Shown here in pieces: positions 1-7,552 of a stretch of DNA of 52,375 nucleotides. The translations under genes and the position numbers were made by a program. This DNA comes from Pseudomonas sp. BMS12. GTDB taxonomy: Bacteria > Pseudomonadota > Gammaproteobacteria > Pseudomonadales > Pseudomonadaceae. Positions within the stretch are counted from its first letter, which is position 1; every line of letters begins with the position of its first letter. The notes beneath the pieces were generated by a model. That model worked only from the letters and a program-made list of their open reading frames with translations, did not search any database and had not been told where the DNA came from. The stretch lies in the NCBI RefSeq assembly GCF_001592875.1, contig NZ_LSOF01000012.1:108765-161139 (forward strand), written 5' to 3'.

Positions 1-361
1 CGATCACGGCGTCTTCCAGTTCGATGGTGAAGTAGTGCTCCTGGGTACCGGTGGAGGAGGTGCGGTACCACTCCAGGCGGCACTTGTTCAGGCGCTCACC
101 GGAAGTCAGCGAGTTGAAGATCAGCGGCGAGGACTTGTCGAACACCTTGGTGATCATCAGCGGCTTGTGTACGCGCTGGCCGGTCGGCTGGCCGGACTGC
201 GGATCACGCGGGATGATGACCTGGTGGTTGAAAGCCTGAACCAGGATCTGATCCTCGTGACCTTCCTGGAAGATGTTGCCGACCGAGTCCTCGGTGAAGG
301 TGCCGGCGGTGATCAGGCCTTGTTTGGTGCCTTCGAGGGACAGATACGCGGGTGTTGGCAT
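1..361 (-). CDS. hcp: Hcp, type VI secretion tube protein (3' end cut by window edge)
   Basis: Hcp forms the hexameric rings stacked into the inner tube of the type VI secretion system and is itself secreted, sometimes chaperoning effectors. The first 120 codons are present, starting MPTPAYLSLEGTKQG and running through the family beta-barrel with motifs NIFQEGHEDQILVQAF, PLMITKVFDKSSP and CRLEWYRT; Hcp is normally about 160-172 residues, so the C-terminus lies left of the window. A perfect AAGGAG lies 6 nt before the ATG. Nothing downstream is visible, and upstream there are no T6SS sheath, baseplate or VgrG genes, so this may be an orphan copy outside the main T6SS locus. Family assignment is firm; orphan status is an inference limited by the window edge. 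Confidence 0.95.
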   Translation of the reverse strand, partial: MPTPAYLSLEGTKQGLITAGTFTEDSVGNIFQEGHEDQILVQAFNHQVIIPRDPQSGQPTGQRVHKPLMITKVFDKSSPLIFNSLTSGERLNKCRLEWYRTSSTGTQEHYFTIELEDAVI

Positions 362-415
362 GGTGCTCTCCTTGCTTTGCGACGAGGACCGGAAAGGTCC
401 GGGAGCCATCAGGAG

Positions 416-431
416 TACAAGGGGCGTGCCA
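416..431 (-). promoter_or_regulatory. Candidate sigma-54 promoter for hcp
   Basis: Read on the minus strand the sequence is TGGCACGCCCCTTGTA. It matches the sigma-54 consensus TGGCACG-N4-TTGCA with correct -24/-12 spacing, except that the usually invariant GC of the -12 element is GT. It lies 55 nt upstream of the hcp start codon and points at it. Several pseudomonad and Vibrio hcp genes are known to be RpoN-dependent, which makes the match more interesting than chance, but the -12 mismatch could abolish activity. Confidence 0.4.
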
Positions 432-661
432 AGCTGTGCCGGGCCAGTATTTACGTGGGCTGCAGCGGAGCCTGGCACTGCACGAGACAAACCCTGTGCG
501 GCTGGTCACGAAAGGTTGCGCAACAACTGGCGCAGGGCTGTGCAGAGGCTTGCGCAAAGTGATGAAGGGCCCGCTGAGTGGGCGTTGGCGAGTGGTGCGT
601 CGGTATTTCTGGGGATGGGCTGCGCAGGAAGTGGCGCAGTTGCGGGTACGGGGAGCTTGGA

Positions 662-705
662 TAGCCGCGATGAGGCTGCTGCAGAGCATCGCGGCTGAAG
701 CCGCT
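662..705. repeat. Degenerate REP palindrome
   Basis: TAGCCGCGATG at 662-672 pairs with CATCGCGGCT at 687-696, followed by AAGCCGCT. It has the same architecture as the intact elements at 14615-14668 and 36681-36734 but has lost the trailing CCCAC. These are Pseudomonas intergenic REP sequences mobilised in trans by RAYT transposases; no RAYT gene is present here. Confidence 0.6.
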
Positions 706-1028
706 TGCGTTAGCTCAGAGCCTTAGCCTTTTAGGCGAGAGCAGTAGGGGCAGGCTGGTCAGCCGCAGTGCTGAGCACGAGCGAGAGCTTATTCCGCTCC
801 TGCAATACCTCTGGCACCCAAGCCCGAACAGTTGATCGAGCTACCAAGCGGGCTCCAGGCAGTGCCATGAGTCCCTTCGCCAGTGTGGGAAACAGTCAAG
901 GTAGCTCTGGCAGCCCGCCTGCGAGCCCTACTCATCCGCGTCAATGCCATGCTGTGTGACGGGGCTCCTTGGCGGCCGGGCTGCAGATGAACAAGAAAGC
1001 TGCTCTCTAGGGGATGCAAAGTCCCCTG

Positions 1029-1433
1029 TCAGTCGGCGCGCCGCTGTTCGTCCGATTTGGGATGAGTGCGCCGCCAGGTGTCCAGCTGGATCACCTTGTC
1101 GTCAGTCTGGGCCTGGGCCTCGAAAGGATGGGCCTGCAGCTCAATCCTTCCGGGCCGCTGGCCGAACATCTGTACGCTGCCGCGCAGGCGCTGTTCGCCG
1201 GTGACGGTGAACTCGAAGTCGTAGAGGCGCGCCAGGCGTCTGCGCCCCTGGCTGTCGCGCACCAGGGCCAGGCGGCGCAAGGCGACGTTGCCGTCGAGCA
1301 GTTCGACATCCAGGCGCGCGCAGTGCTGCTTGGCCAGCAGCAGGGCTCGCTCGCGAATGCCATGGCCGCGCCACAGCCAGGCGCATGCGGTGGCAAAAAG
1401 CATCAACAGCAGTACATCGAACAGGTCGATCAT
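1029..1433 (-). CDS. DUF3301 membrane-anchored protein
   Basis: A 134-residue protein of the DUF3301 family, of unknown function and common in Pseudomonas. One N-terminal hydrophobic helix (about residues 1-20, MIDLFDVLLLMLFATACAWL) is followed by a basic soluble domain with LDGNVALRRLALVRDSQGRRR and YDFEFTVTGEQRL, typical of the family. The ATG at 1433 is preferred; a GTG one codon upstream is also possible. It is divergent from the zinc-ribbon gene at 1551, sharing a 117-bp promoter region. Probably an inner-membrane protein with a cytoplasmic domain; no function can be proposed. Confidence 0.8.
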   Translation of the reverse strand: MIDLFDVLLLMLFATACAWLWRGHGIRERALLLAKQHCARLDVELLDGNVALRRLALVRDSQGRRRLARLYDFEFTVTGEQRLRGSVQMFGQRPGRIELQAHPFEAQAQTDDKVIQLDTWRRTHPKSDEQRRAD

Positions 1434-1550
1434 CACAATTCCCCGGCTTCTGGGTGAAGCTTAACCGATTCGTCACGGCGCGCTTGAGCCGGTTGGGCAA
1501 CTTGGTTAGGGTCGCGCTCGGCATCTACTCACAGCGAAAAGGACTTCAGC

Positions 1551-2084
1551 ATGCACTGCCCCGCCTGTCGTACGACCCAGCTCAAACCCACCAAGCTCGA
1601 CGACGGCTTGCTGGCCCACGGGTGTGAACAATGTTCCGGCGCGCTGGTGGCGCTGCTCTATTACCGCGACTGGGCCGAGCGCGCTGCCCCGGTTGCCGAG
1701 AGCGAGACGGCACTACAGGCCGAGCCGGCCAGCGATACCCAGCAGGCGCTGACCTGCCCCAAGTGCGCCAAGCTGATGAGCAAGTTCCAGATCAGCGGCG
1801 CCCACGGCAACCGCCTGGATCTGTGCACCTCCTGCGACGAGGCCTGGCTGGACGGCGGCGAATGGCAGCTGCTCAAGGCCCTGGAGCTGAGCCAGCGCAT
1901 GCCGGCGATCTTCAGCGAGGCCTGGCAACGCAAGGTGCGCCAGGAGGCTGCCGAGGCGGCACGGCGCGAGCGCTTCAGCCGCATCGCCGGCGCCGAGGCC
2001 ATCGCCCGCGCCGACGAGGTTCGCGCCTGGCTCAAGGAGCACCCGCAGCGCCGCGAGCTGTTGCATTACATCGGCCACGAATGA
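1551..2084 (+). CDS. TFIIB-type zinc-ribbon protein
   Basis: A 177-residue protein with two zinc-ribbon modules. The first uses CPAC (Cys3, Cys6) with CEQC (Cys25, Cys28); the second uses CPKC with CTSC followed by DEAWLDGGEW, the signature end of the zf-TFIIB domain (CxxCxxxWLDxGE). The C-terminal third is a charged helical region rich in Glu, Ala and Arg. A good AAAAGGA lies upstream. In bacteria these proteins are small soluble factors with no settled role. The stop codon is 7 nt before the ATG of the next gene, so the two probably form an operon. Confidence 0.8.
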   Translation: MHCPACRTTQLKPTKLDDGLLAHGCEQCSGALVALLYYRDWAERAAPVAESETALQAEPASDTQQALTCPKCAKLMSKFQISGAHGNRLDLCTSCDEAWLDGGEWQLLKALELSQRMPAIFSEAWQRKVRQEAAEAARRERFSRIAGAEAIARADEVRAWLKEHPQRRELLHYIGHE

Positions 2085-2091
2085 GTTGCCT

Positions 2092-3342
2092 ATGAAGACC
2101 TGGCCGATCATCCTCCTCGGCAGCCTGGTGGCGCTGGGCGCCGGTGCCTGGCAGTGGGCGCAGGACGAGCCGCTGGCGCCGCAGGCCGCCGCCTGGCTGC
2201 AGTCGCCGGCGGCAACGCCGGACAGCTTCGCCTACTACCAGCTGCTCGGCCTGGATGCTCCGGCCGGGAAAGACCCGCTGGTGGTGGGCCGCCAGCTGTT
2301 GCAGGTCCATCGGCAATGGCGGGCGCAGCATGGCTTCAGCGAACCCATGGTCAATGACGAGGGTGAACGCATCGCTCTGCCCGGCCAGGCGCTGTGTGCC
2401 TTCGGCGAGCCTGACTGCCTGCCGCGTCTGCGTCAGGATCGCGCCGCGTTGGCCGAGCTGCTGGCGCGCCATTCCGAACTGTTGCAGCGCTACGACAAGC
2501 TGCTGGCGTTGAGCGACTACCGGACCCTGGCCGAGCCGAGCATGGACGAGCCATTGGCCAACTTCACCAGCCTGCGGCAAGCCAATCTCCTGCGCGCGGC
2601 CCAGGCCCTGGCGCTGGCCGAAGACGGACGGGGTGCCGAGGCCCTGGCTCTGCTGCAACTGGACGCCTATCTGCTGCGCGGCTGGCTGGCGCGGGCCGAC
2701 AACCTGATCCTGAAGATGGTGCTGGTGCGTCTGCAGGGCAACGACCTGGAGGCCATCGCCGCGTTGTATGGCGCCGGCCTGCTGCCGCACCCCGCAAAGC
2801 TGCCGGCGCTAAGCGAAGAGGAACGCTCGCTGGCGCCGGCCATGCGGCGCGAGTTCGCCCTGGTCGGCGCCGGTTTGCTGAACCTGGTGGATAACCCGCA
2901 GCTCGTCGCCGAACTGGGTGTGCACAGCTGGCAACTGCGCTGGTTGTACAAACCGCAGATGACGCTCAACGACAGCCTGCCGGCCTATCTGCGAGTGGCC
3001 GACAACTCGCGTCTCGATGCCCAGGCCTTCGCGCGTACGCTGGCCGAGCCGGCCCCTAGCGAGCCGAGTCCGTGGCGCCGCGTACGCAATCCGGTGGGCG
3101 TGATCCTGAGCCAAGTGGCGATTCCCGACTTCAACCGCTACCTGGCCCGCCTGCACGACCTGAATGCCAAGCTGGCCCTGTTCAATGCCTTGGGGCAGAG
3201 CGAGCCTGATGTGGACAACCCCTACCAGACGGGGCCCAAGGCGAGCTGGAACGCGAAGCGCCAGGCCTACTGTTTCAGCGGCCCGCTGAAGGATGAACAG
3301 GGCCTGCGCTGCCTGCCCTGGACGCCACCGCCGCCGCGATAA
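2092..3342 (+). CDS. Conserved hypothetical membrane-anchored protein
   Basis: I do not recognise the family. The 416-residue protein opens MKTWPIILLGSLVALGAGAW, a single hydrophobic segment that is either an uncleaved anchor or a signal peptide, so most of the chain should be periplasmic. The rest is alpha-helical, Leu/Ala-rich, with helices around QDRAALAELLARHSELLQRY and AEDGRGAEALALLQLDAYLL, suggestive of a repeat-like helical scaffold. Cys pairs occur at CAFGEPDC and near the C-terminus (YCFSGP, LRC), possibly disulfides. ATG 2092 is chosen over the TTG at 2086. It follows the zinc-ribbon gene closely. Confidence 0.65.
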   Translation: MKTWPIILLGSLVALGAGAWQWAQDEPLAPQAAAWLQSPAATPDSFAYYQLLGLDAPAGKDPLVVGRQLLQVHRQWRAQHGFSEPMVNDEGERIALPGQALCAFGEPDCLPRLRQDRAALAELLARHSELLQRYDKLLALSDYRTLAEPSMDEPLANFTSLRQANLLRAAQALALAEDGRGAEALALLQLDAYLLRGWLARADNLILKMVLVRLQGNDLEAIAALYGAGLLPHPAKLPALSEEERSLAPAMRREFALVGAGLLNLVDNPQLVAELGVHSWQLRWLYKPQMTLNDSLPAYLRVADNSRLDAQAFARTLAEPAPSEPSPWRRVRNPVGVILSQVAIPDFNRYLARLHDLNAKLALFNALGQSEPDVDNPYQTGPKASWNAKRQAYCFSGPLKDEQGLRCLPWTPPPPR

Positions 3343-3403
3343 CGGCTATGCTTGCCGGCGGGGCGCGTTGGCGCCCTTCCTTTAGCGAATCGGATAGCCG
3401 TCC

Positions 3404-3772
3404 TTGCCGTCGACCCGCCACCTACACAGCACCGCGCGCCTGGCCCTGTTGGCCATGTTCCTGCTGCTGGCCGCGCCGCTGTTGTCCCAGGGCCTGGCCC
3501 AGGCGCAGGCGGGCGGTGTGCCGACCTGGCTGGACGAGTTGGCCTGCGGCGATGCGGCGCCGGCCCACCACGGTAGTCAGCCGCTGTGGGCCAAGTGCGG
3601 CTACTGCACCCTGCTGCTATCTAGCCCGGCCCTGCCCGGTGCCCTGGTCGATCTTGGCGGTGTCGCGGATGCCCTGGCCGTCGCCATGTCGCTGCCGCTG
3701 GCCGGCACATTCATGCGTCGGCTTGCCCCTCACGATGCGCCGCCGCGCGCGCCGCCGCAGCTCCTGGCCTGA
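3404..3772 (+). CDS. DUF2946 family protein
   Basis: A 122-residue small exported protein with the DUF2946 hallmarks: a hydrophobic N-terminus (LALLAMFLLLAAPLLSQGLA), a conserved CGYCTLL motif in the middle, another Cys in ELACGD, and a hydrophobic C-terminal segment. An in-frame stop at 3395-3397 forces the start to be the TTG at 3404 or the ATG at 3455; the TTG keeps the full signal-like region. DUF2946 genes often neighbour TonB-dependent metal receptors and PepSY membrane proteins, and here the next gene is PepSY-type, so a role in metal (copper or iron) handling is an inference. Confidence 0.75.
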   Translation: MPSTRHLHSTARLALLAMFLLLAAPLLSQGLAQAQAGGVPTWLDELACGDAAPAHHGSQPLWAKCGYCTLLLSSPALPGALVDLGGVADALAVAMSLPLAGTFMRRLAPHDAPPRAPPQLLA

Positions 3773-3833
3773 TCGTTTTTCCAGTGCGGGGCCGCAGAGC
3801 CCCCCTCGATCTGACCATTGCGGAGTATTCACC

Positions 3834-5210
3834 GTGAGCAAGCCCAAGGTTTCCTTCTACAACCTGGCCTGGCGCTGGCACTTCTATGCCGGCCTGTTCG
3901 TCATCCCCTTCCTGATCATGCTGGCGCTGACCGGCATCGTTTACCTGTTCAAGCCGCAGCTCGATCAGCTGATGTACCCCGAACTGCTCAGCGTGCAGCC
4001 GGCTGGCACGCCGCTGTCCGCCGATCAGCAACTGGCTCACCTGCAACAGGCCTTGCCGCAGGCGCAGGTGAGCAAGTACCTACCTCCAGTCAATACCGAG
4101 AGCAGCGCACAATTCGTCGCGACGCTGGATGGCCGGTCGACCAACCTGTTCGTCGACCCCTATAGCGGCGCGTTGCTCGGCGAGCAGGATGCAGCCGACA
4201 ACCTGCAGGCCATCGCCCGCGCCCTGCACGGCGAGCTGCTGATCGGCACCGTCGGCGACCGCCTGATCGAGCTGGCCGCCGGCTGGGGCATCGTCCTGGT
4301 GGTGTCCGGCCTGTACCTCTGGTGGCCGCGCGGGCAGGGCGGCGCCGGTGTGCTGTGGCCACGCCTGAGCGCGCGCGGGCGCCTGTTGTGGCGCGACCTG
4401 CATGCGGTGAGTGGTTTCTGGGGCAGCGCCCTGCTGCTGTTCATGCTGCTCACCGGCATGACCTGGACCGGCTTCTGGGGCGCGCAGTTCGCCGGCACCT
4501 GGAACCATTTCCCCGCCGCCATGTGGGACGACGTGCCGCAATCGGATGTGCAGGCGCGCAGCCTCAACAGCGCAGCGGTGCAGACCGTGGCCTGGGCGGT
4601 GGAGAACACGCCGCTGCCGGCGTCCGACCCGCATGCCGCGCACAACGGCCATGTCACGTCGAGCGAGATGGCGCCGGCTGGGCGCATCGGCCTGCAGCAG
4701 GTGGTCGACACGGCCAGTCGTCTCGGCGTGCAGCCGGGCTACAGCATCAGCCTGCCGAAGGATGAGCAAGGCGTGTTCACCGTCGCCCTGTTCGCCGACG
4801 ACCCGCGCAATGACGCCACCCTGCACCTGGATCAGTACAACGGTCAGGTGCTGGCGGATATCCGCTGGGCCGACTACGGCCTGGTGGCGCGTACGGTGGA
4901 GAGCGGGGCGATGCTGCACGAGGGCAAGATGTTCGGCCTGGCCAACCAGCTGCTGATGCTCGGCGTGTGCCTGCTGATTCTTTTGGGCGCGGTCAGTGGT
5001 CTGGTGATGTGGTGGAAGCGCCGTCCGGCGGGCCGTTTCGGTGTGCCGCCGCTGCGCCACGCCCTGCCGTTGTGGAAGGGCGGGGTGGCGATCATGTTCG
5101 GCCTGGGCCTGCTGTTCCCGCTGGTCGGTGCTTCGCTGCTGCTGATGCTGTTGCTCGATTGGCTCGGCCAGCGCCTGGCCCGGCGTGGGGCCGAGCCAGT
5201 CGCGGGCTGA
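3834..5210 (+). CDS. PepSY-associated transmembrane protein
   Basis: A 458-residue inner-membrane protein of the PepSY_TM family (PiuB-like). The first helix follows FYNLAWRWHFYAGLFVIPF, others lie near residues 145-160 (AAGWGIVLVVSGLYLWW), 195-215 (SALLLFMLLTGMTWTGFW), 370-390 and 410-440; the segments between are periplasmic PepSY-like domains with FVDPYSGALLGE and LDQYNGQVLADIRW. Conserved His residues near the helices resemble those of ferric or siderophore reductases in this family. Start is GTG 3834 with CGGAG upstream. Known relatives act in iron-siderophore reduction or copper homeostasis; substrate unknown here. Confidence 0.85.
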   Translation: MSKPKVSFYNLAWRWHFYAGLFVIPFLIMLALTGIVYLFKPQLDQLMYPELLSVQPAGTPLSADQQLAHLQQALPQAQVSKYLPPVNTESSAQFVATLDGRSTNLFVDPYSGALLGEQDAADNLQAIARALHGELLIGTVGDRLIELAAGWGIVLVVSGLYLWWPRGQGGAGVLWPRLSARGRLLWRDLHAVSGFWGSALLLFMLLTGMTWTGFWGAQFAGTWNHFPAAMWDDVPQSDVQARSLNSAAVQTVAWAVENTPLPASDPHAAHNGHVTSSEMAPAGRIGLQQVVDTASRLGVQPGYSISLPKDEQGVFTVALFADDPRNDATLHLDQYNGQVLADIRWADYGLVARTVESGAMLHEGKMFGLANQLLMLGVCLLILLGAVSGLVMWWKRRPAGRFGVPPLRHALPLWKGGVAIMFGLGLLFPLVGASLLLMLLLDWLGQRLARRGAEPVAG

Positions 5211-5219
5211 ACCCGAGGC

Positions 5220-5702
5220 TCAGCCTTCGGCGTCGAGGGACTGGTAGCGGCGCACTAGTTCCTCGCGGATCTCGCGGCGGCGCTGGGCCTGGCGGAAGCG
5301 CCGCTGCTCGTCCGGCGTCTGCGGTTGCAGTGGCGGCACGGGGATGGGCTGGCGCTGATCGTCCATCGCCACCATGGTGAAGAAGCAGCTGTTGGTGTGG
5401 CGTACCGAGCGTTCGCGGATGTTCTCGGTGACCACCTTGATGCCGATCTCCATCGAGGTGCGCCCGGTGTAGTTGACCGAGGCGAGGAAGGTGACCAGCT
5501 CGCCGACATGCACCGGCTCACGGAAGATCACCTGATCCACCGACAGGGTCACCACATAGCAGCCGGCGTAGCGCGCGGCGCAGGCATAGGCCACCTCGTC
5601 GAGGTACTTGAGTAGCGTGCCGCCGTGCACATTGCCGGAAAAGTTGGCCATGTCCGGAGTCATCAGGACGGTCATCGACAGGGTGTTGTTGGCAAAATCC
5701 AT
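5220..5702 (-). CDS. Acyl-CoA thioesterase, hotdog fold (YciA/BACH type)
   Basis: A 160-residue single hotdog-fold thioesterase that hydrolyses acyl-CoA to free acid and CoA. The motif GNVHGGTLLKYLDEVAY carries the active-site Asn-His-Gly-Gly and the helix Asp typical of the YciA branch; SVDQVIFREPVHVGELVTF is the second conserved block. The C-terminus is an Arg/Gln-rich helix (RRFRQAQRRREIREELVRR). ATG 5702 is chosen because homology begins at MDFANNTLSM; the frame remains open further upstream without similarity. It is transcribed convergently toward the PepSY gene, with the stops 10 bp apart. Confidence 0.88.
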   Translation of the reverse strand: MDFANNTLSMTVLMTPDMANFSGNVHGGTLLKYLDEVAYACAARYAGCYVVTLSVDQVIFREPVHVGELVTFLASVNYTGRTSMEIGIKVVTENIRERSVRHTNSCFFTMVAMDDQRQPIPVPPLQPQTPDEQRRFRQAQRRREIREELVRRYQSLDAEG

Positions 5703-6040
5703 GGTTGTCTCATAGGCAGTTTTTAGGGCGCTGGCGTTGCAGTTCCTGCGGGGTCTGCTTGTTGTTATAGGTGCTGCCTGTTTACTTCGCGTTGCCAGCG
5801 GGGAAACACCATGCAATTTCGCGACCTGGCGAAAAGCCGGTGTTCGGGAGGTTGTTGACGTTGCCTGCGCCCCGTTTCGGCACGTATTGCACGCTTATGC
5901 GTCAGGAAAAGGCAGTGGAGGGAGGTACGGCGCGTCGGCGAACGGCGTTATCCGTCCTGCGCAGGGCTGCAGAACTGCAGCCGGAAGGATGAAGCGGGGC
6001 AGGGTGGGTAAGGGCGCGGCCTTACCCACCGGCAAATGAA
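5703..6040. other. Intergenic region between thioesterase and ligase genes
   Basis: About 340 bp with no supportable gene. The left part should hold the thioesterase promoter (minus strand). Toward the right there is a perfect hairpin at 6003-6030, just past the 3' end of the glutamine-synthetase-like gene. Short open frames here lack ribosome binding sites and homology that I can recognise. Confidence 0.5.
6003..6030. repeat. 11-bp inverted repeat
   Basis: GGTGGGTAAGG (6003-6013) and CCTTACCCACC (6020-6030) form a perfect 11-bp stem with a 6-nt loop, 11 bp beyond the stop of the ligase gene. It lacks a following T-run in either direction, so it is not a classic intrinsic terminator; it may act as an mRNA 3'-end stabiliser or be a REP-type repeat. 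Confidence 0.6.
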
Positions 6041-7408
6041 TCAGGCGTGGGTCAGGTACCAGCGCCAGTCCTGCTCGCCGACCTCGCCGACGAACTGGCG
6101 GAATTCTTCCCACTTGATCGCCAGGAAGATCTTCAGGAAGTCCTCGCCCAGGGCCTCCTTGGCCCAGGCAGACTGTTCCAGGTTGCGCAGCGCGGTGAGC
6201 CAGTCGGTCGGCAGGGTTTCGCGGGCCTGCTCGTAGCCGTTGCCGATGATCTCCTCGCCCGGATCGATCTGCTCGCGAATGCCTTTGTGGATACCCGCCA
6301 GGATCGCGGCGGCGGCCAGGTAGGGGTTGGCGTCGGCGCCGCAGATGCGGTGCTCGACGTGGCGGCTCTTGGCCGGGCCGCCCGGTACGCGGAACGACAC
6401 GGTGCGGTTGTTGACACCCCAGCTTTTGGCCAGCGGCGCGTAGCTGTTGGCCTGGAAGCGCCGGTAGGAGTTGGCGTTGGGGCAGAAGATCGCCAGCGCG
6501 TCGTTGAGCGTGGCCATCATGCCGCCGATGGCGTGCTTGAGCAGCGGGGTGCCGTGCGGGTCTTCCGAAGCCATCAGGTTGTTGCCCTGCTCATCGGCCA
6601 GCGACACATGCATATGCAGACCGCTGCCGGCCTGATCGCCGAACGGCTTGGCCATAAAGCAGGCAATGAGGCCATGTTTGTTGGCCACGCCCTTGACCAG
6701 GCGCTTGTAGCGGATGCCTTCATCGACCGCCTGCAGCGCGTCGAAGCGGTGCTCCAGGGTCAGCTCCAGCTGGCCGGGAGCGTACTCGGAAATCGCCGTG
6801 CGCACTGGCAGGCCCTGGGCCTCGCAGGCGGCATACAGGTCGTCGAGGAAGGCCTGCTGTTGCTCCAGCTCCAGCACGCCGTACACCTGCGGCGCCTGCG
6901 GTCGCGCGCCATTGCCCTGCAACGCCGGCTGCGGGCGGCCGTTGGCGTCGCGCTGTTTATCCAGCAGGTAGAACTCCAGCTCCACCGCCATTACCGGGTG
7001 GTAGCCGTCTGCTTTCAGCCTGTCGATGGCACGGGCCAGCACATGGCGCGGATCACCGGGGCTGGCCGGCAGTCCCTGGGTCGGGTGCATGCTCACCTGC
7101 ACCTGGCCGGTGGGCGTGGCGCGCCAGGGTTGCAGGGTCAGGCTGCCGGGCAGCGGGTAGGTCCAGCAGTCGGCATCGGCGACTTCCCAGACCAGGCCGC
7201 TGGCCTCGACGTCCTCGCCCTGGATGGTCAGCGAGAGGATGGAGCTGGGCAGCGGACGGCCATTTTCGAAGATCGGCAGCAGCTCATCGCGGTGCAGCAG
7301 CTTGCCGCGCGGGATGCCGTTGGCGTCGATCAGCATCAGCTCGATCAAGCGCACGTCGGGGTGTTGTTCGAGGAAGTCGCGGGCTTCCTGGGGGTTGGCG
7401 AATTGCAT
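6041..7408 (-). CDS. Glutamine-synthetase-like gamma-glutamylamine ligase (PuuA/SpuI type)
   Basis: A 455-residue GS-fold enzyme. The N-terminal beta-grasp domain (about 1-110, with LIELMLIDANGIPRGK) is followed by the catalytic domain: MAVELEFYLLD, HMHVSL, RRFQANSYAP, RTVSFRVPG and VEHRICGADANPYLA. This pattern fits GlnA-III/PuuA-type ligases that join glutamate to an amine such as putrescine using ATP, not assimilatory GlnA, which has an adenylylation Tyr loop. AAGGA lies before ATG 7408. It is downstream of and co-directional with the aminotransferase at 7553-8944, separated by a triple-hairpin repeat. Substrate is unproven: polyamine, mono-amine or amino alcohol are all possible. Confidence 0.88.
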   Translation of the reverse strand: MQFANPQEARDFLEQHPDVRLIELMLIDANGIPRGKLLHRDELLPIFENGRPLPSSILSLTIQGEDVEASGLVWEVADADCWTYPLPGSLTLQPWRATPTGQVQVSMHPTQGLPASPGDPRHVLARAIDRLKADGYHPVMAVELEFYLLDKQRDANGRPQPALQGNGARPQAPQVYGVLELEQQQAFLDDLYAACEAQGLPVRTAISEYAPGQLELTLEHRFDALQAVDEGIRYKRLVKGVANKHGLIACFMAKPFGDQAGSGLHMHVSLADEQGNNLMASEDPHGTPLLKHAIGGMMATLNDALAIFCPNANSYRRFQANSYAPLAKSWGVNNRTVSFRVPGGPAKSRHVEHRICGADANPYLAAAAILAGIHKGIREQIDPGEEIIGNGYEQARETLPTDWLTALRNLEQSAWAKEALGEDFLKIFLAIKWEEFRQFVGEVGEQDWRWYLTHA

Positions 7409-7429
7409 GGTGGTGTCCTTGCTTCTGTT

Positions 7430-7549
7430 CCCCTCTCCCCTGGGGAGAGGGGCTAGGGGTGAGGGCGGTTCAGGCGACGCTGGGCGGCATGGGGCGAGTC
7501 GAACCGCCCTCATCCGCCCTTCGGGCACCTTCTCCCGAGGGGAGAAGGG
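7430..7549. repeat. Composite triple-hairpin intergenic repeat
   Basis: Three nested or adjacent palindromes: CCCCTCTCCCC (7430-7440) with GGGGAGAGGGG (7442-7452); TGAGGGCGGTTC (7460-7471) with GAACCGCCCTCA (7501-7512); and CCTTCTCCC (7528-7536) with GGGAGAAGG (7540-7548). This looks like the dispersed repeat found between genes in many GC-rich proteobacteria. It fills the whole gap between the aminotransferase stop and the ligase start, so it will be transcribed if the two genes share an mRNA and may lower expression of the ligase or protect the upstream mRNA. Confidence 0.75.
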
Positions 7550-7552
7550 TAG

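Larger units (their letters stand above)
362..1028. other. Gene-poor region upstream of hcp
   Basis: About 670 bp without a convincing gene. Short open frames on both strands have no ribosome binding site, no recognisable family and no consistent codon bias. It contains the hcp leader and candidate sigma-54 promoter near 416-431 and a degenerate REP palindrome at 662-705. Base composition is somewhat less GC-rich than the flanking genes, particularly around 700-1000, which may mark a decayed gene or old insertion that I cannot identify. Confidence 0.5.

Noticed and set aside
3348..5210. 620-codon frame apparently fusing a novel domain to the PepSY protein
   Set aside because: The first 162 codons are out of frame with the DUF2946 gene and have no similarity; PepSY homology starts at the GTG with a ribosome site at 3834.
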